Assembly: GCF_034190915.1 (NCBI RefSeq)
Contig: NW_026947493.1
Span: 40,480,501 to 40,544,500 of the forward strand
Reading direction: 5' to 3'
Origin: Cavia porcellus
Lineage: Eukaryota > Chordata > Mammalia > Rodentia > Caviidae
DNA length: 64,000 bases
Shown here: positions 60,323-64,000 of the stretch, in pieces
Position numbering within the stretch: the first letter of the stretch is position 1
How the letters are laid out: each line of letters opens with the position of its first letter
Notes under the pieces: model-generated
Databases searched by the model: none
What the model saw: only the letters and a program-made list of their open reading frames with translations
Told to the model about the DNA's origin: nothing
Position numbers and translations under genes: made by a program

Positions 60323-62400
60323 TTTATCTGCGTATATGAGGAATTTCATAATCTTAAAAACTGTAGAAAATCATTTATCAAATTTAAAAACTATTATAAT
60401 TTACTTTTTAATTTAAAAATTATTTTTGTGCCTATAAAATGTCAACATCCAAAATCAAAAGCTGAAATTTCATAATCTCTTGCTTTTGACTTTTGAAAAA
60501 AGTTTTTCTTGTAAAACTCTTGAGAGATCTACTAGTGTCTTCCCCTAAAAACAAAAGCAGAGCTGATTTTCTTCTCTCAAATGCTTCCGTTAGTCATACG
60601 TCAGCTGCAGAATTACATGGCTCTCCCAGTCCTTTGCTGGAAATTGTTTCATGGACAGTGTTACCATTTATCTGAAGTTATCTGCACTTATGGATTCTGC
60701 TTACCTAAGGAGTGAGTCCGGATTAGGTTCTGCATTCATAAATAAGCAACACATCAGTGCTGGCCAGTGCAGTAGTAGTGGATAAGTGACTGTGCTGGAA
60801 GCAATCAAAGAGCCTGGAAGGCCTGCTGTAATCATACTATAGAGGATAATGATGCTAATATTTTGAAAATGAAATTAATTTGGTCTCTATATTCAGCTTT
60901 CCTAAAGTGTACACTGTTCTATTTGCTCGAATAATAGATTCCCTTGGGAAATAGTTTTAGCAAACTATAAGGTGGTGCATATGTTAAAAATTTGTACTAC
61001 ACAATTTTTGCATATTGAAAGACCTTATTCTGTTTAACACAGAATTCTCTTTTATGACAACACGTCCGATTTACCTGCAGAATCACACTGTGAAATATAA
61101 ACATAGTTTGTTCATATTGTTTGTATGGATTACACAAAGGTGCTGGCACTGACAGGATCAGGAGCACAGTGCAGTACTCAGGACGTATTTTGTAAGGCTT
61201 GAGTGCTCTTGACAAGTGCTGCACTCAGAACATGATGCAATGCATTTAAAGACGCTGGAAATCTTTCTTTCTGAAAATTATCCTTTTATATAAAAATTTG
61301 GTTTCCCTGATAACATAGAAAGGGTCTCCCTGCTTCTTTCTCCTTAAACTATTGCATAACATGAAGATAAGTAATCTTACCTTGTACGTTAAAAAAAGAT
61401 TAAATTTGTATATCTGTTTCCACATAAAATTTCAGATACATTCTGGCTCCAAACTGTAAGACACTGTCAAACAGTTGCAATTTATTTATAATGAATGAGT
61501 AGTATATATCAGCATAATAAGATCCTTTATAATATAATAAACAGAATAACATGCAACTTTACACTAACACAGTAGTGGTGAACCTATGTAAATATGTGTC
61601 TTTGGTTTACTTGTAAGACAAAAGATATTAATGTATGCATTGTTTAAAACCTCAGTATTCACAGTTACTTTCATTTTTATCACTTAGCAATAAATAAGTG
61701 GGTTTGGGGTCACATTTTGGGTACTCATTTCTAAAAGATTTGCCATCATTGCTCTAATATGTCCCATTTTAATGCTTTTTTTTTCTTCATTTTTCCTGTA
61801 TGGTTCTCTTTGGGTTGTAAAATAAATTTTATTTAGTATTTGTCTCCTAAAATTTTTTAGAAATGGAACAACCCCACCTAATAGAGTTACATTTCTGGAA
61901 CCCGTGCCACTGTTTAAGTCTCACTCTTTCTTACATTCTCCCAACTGGAACCAATTTTGCTGCTGTGGAATCCCAATGCATTTATTTCATATTTTCTGTT
62001 GTTACTATGTAGCTATCTCTTTAATTAAAGTCCTGAAATATATAATCTTTTAGTACTGAGAATACAGGCTGTTATCCCTCCACAATACTTTATGCATTAC
62101 TGTATAGCAAACAGTAGACACATAATAAGAGTTTGGTAAATTCTGTATAACTTGTAATAAAATGTAAATAGTATCTTATTTTTCCAAAAAAATCATTTTC
62201 CTGTGATTAAGTACTATAAATGTATTGTATAACTTCCAATATTAGCTGACACTAAAATAAGACACAAAACTGAATGCTGTGAACATTTATCTCACATCAC
62301 AACTTTTAAAAGGATAAAATGGAAATTACTGAGACCAAGGGAAATGATTAATAATATGGAAAAGTGCACAAAGTCTGAGCTCTTTAATTCGGCTACGTAT
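60323..62400. other. Unassigned sequence
   Basis: No gene, RNA or repeat recognised. Frames of 94 and 75 codons (60191-60475, 60997-61224) are unremarkable; the first overlaps the L1-D tail. Confidence 0.5.
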
Positions 62401-64000
62401 TTATCAAGTTCCATTTTCCAAGAAGAGAGCCTTTTGCACCTGGAGCGTGTCCCTCTTTCCCCTTCAGTCACTCACCATCTGGCCAACAGGTTCTACTGAA
62501 ACTGATAAAACTTACTTCTTTGTAGAGCTGTATCCTAGGAAATGCAGACTCATGGACTGTTGGTATCTCTGCTCCCAAGTCTTTGTGACGCTCACTCTTC
62601 CTTCTGCTCCCAGCTTCCCTGAATTCTCTTCCACTATCCTTTCCCTTGATCACAGCTCCTCACAAAGCAAACCTCCATTTCTCCCACTTCTCTGAGATTC
62701 TTTTCCCCTCCTTGCTCTTGGTGATGGCGGACTCCCTTACCACAGGACTTATGTGTGGCCAGGTGAATTTACTCTATTTTTGATGCATTCTAACTGTTCC
62801 TCATTCCACAAAAACAACTGATTTTGACTCTTGTGTTATCAAACTATGTCAGTCACCTGGAAATGTTCTACTTCCCTTCAAAGGTCTTAGCAACAGAAGC
62901 CCACCCTTCAGTAGCATTCCAGTTTCTTGGTAACTTCAGTATCTCTGAAAAAGATCTTTAAAATTTTCTGAAATTTTTGTTTCATTAACTCCTCTCTTTA
63001 AATTTCTTTTCTTCCACCTTAACTCACCCACTCACACATTATTTACTTTGTCTTTCCACAATCTCAATTCCAAATTTTGTACATTGTGACTTCTATTTTC
63101 TATATTCTCAGTCTACTCCCTCTGGAAAAATTACTCCCCAAATCCTCTGTCCCACTGGAACTTTCAAATCCTAGATCCCCTTTGCTCAGCTCTCCCATCC
63201 CCTCATAGACTCACCTTCTGCTGTGTTGCACTAGAAAGTTTTCATGAATCTTTTAAATTATTTTTACCTACATTTTAATCTGTTATCTCTTACATCATCA
63301 TACTGATGTGAAAAGTCTCAGGCCTGCTGTAATACAGTTTTGTGCTCCTCTATGTCACCATCCACACTACAGTTAATAATAATGCTATTAATAATAATAA
63401 GCACAAGATTTCTGCTGACCGACATCAACTGAAATTCATGCCAAAGAAAAATAGGCATATACTGCTGGCTGCAACCACACTCTTTTCCAAGTCGATTCAC
63501 AGTAGATAATAATTGCCTACTTTCTCCTCTTTAATCTTCAGAAATGACCCATCTATCCTCATTGTATTCAGAATCTTTCTTTAATATCTATTTCACTAAA
63601 AAGTAAAAGCATTCCAAATTTTCATCATTGCATCCATCATGCACCTGCAACTGTGTGCTCAGTATTTCCTTCTTTTCTGTTTCTATAGATTAGCTGTTTG
63701 TGCCTCCAACCAACTTCTTTAACCTTGAATTTGATTCAATCTCTTGTGGCTATCTGAACACACTCTTACAGAAATTCTTCCTCTCGTTAATATATTAACA
63801 ATCATTCTCTATCTGCTGGATCACTTCTACAACTTAAAAATATGTTATATTTCTCCTTTAAAGAAATCTTTACCTGGCTTTGTTCTCGGTTGTTTCTGTC
63901 CTCTATCTGGACTCTCACCAGACAGCTGATTTCATCTAATGTCAGAACTTTATATACCATTTGCAGATTTTCATAATTGACAAATTAATACAACCAGTGC
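62401..64000. other. C/T-rich region, possible old LINE remnant
   Basis: 62,450-63,250 is pyrimidine-rich on the plus strand with phrases (CCTCTGTCCCACTGGAAC, CTACTCCCTCTGGAAAAATTA) that remind me of an ancient LINE read in one orientation. I cannot assign it. No convincing ORF (longest 82 codons). Confidence 0.3.

Noticed and set aside
1..64000. CRISPR arrays, operons, ribosome binding sites, prokaryotic genes
   Set aside because: SINEs, LINEs and low gene density show this is mammalian nuclear DNA; no spacer-repeat arrays were seen.

Overview
The window is mammalian nuclear DNA from a rodent. It is AT-rich, contains no host gene I can support, and is filled with retrotransposons. The rodent call rests on a 7SL-derived B1 SINE with the internal duplication typical of rodent B1 (3312-3454), five tRNA-Ala-type ID SINEs, and L1 elements with tandem promoter monomers. 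The ID sequence (CATAAGCGCCTGCCTTGCAAGCAGGC core) looks to me more like a hystricomorph (guinea-pig/mole-rat group) than a mouse, rat or squirrel ID, but that is recollection, not a search result.

Layout: 1-27 kb is mostly old or unrecognisable sequence with scattered fossils: an old L1 ORF2 remnant (6.2-8.1 kb), ID and B1 SINEs, pieces of an L1 3' tail (12.8 and 15.4 kb), LTR-like remnants, an ERVL-type pol fossil on the minus strand (19.3-21.1 kb) and two MIRs. At 27,260-30,528 (minus) lies the best preserved element: a 3.27-kb 'half-L1' (HAL1-type) flanked by a perfect 17-bp target-site duplication. It has a CpG-rich 5' UTR, an uninterrupted 350-residue L1 ORF1 protein and a modular 3' tail, but no ORF2. 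From 31 to 33 kb there are MLT1-like and other old repeats, one of them split by a Tigger-type DNA transposon. From 34.8 to 45.6 kb is a pile-up of L1 pieces: a plus-strand 3' tail, L1-B (minus), L1-A (minus) and L1-C (plus). From 45.6 to 54.5 kb is mostly unassigned sequence with a MER5-like fragment, another L1-tail copy, an LTR-like piece and an L2 fragment. At 54,560-60,304 (plus) lies L1-D, a 5.7-kb L1 flanked by a perfect 18-bp target-site duplication; it keeps four 216-bp promoter monomers, most of a broken ORF2 and the full 3' tail, but no recognisable ORF1. The last 4 kb is unassigned, with a C/T-rich stretch at the end.

How the parts relate: the 3' tail of the ORF1-only element is the same modular tail that follows ORF2 in L1-D. 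The half-L1 is therefore best explained as an L1 that lost ORF2 and part of the proximal 3' UTR but kept both ends. The L1s here carry at least three unrelated promoter types (about 109-, 216- and 170-bp monomers). Any mobility of the half-L1 would need reverse transcriptase supplied in trans; no ORF2 in this window is intact.
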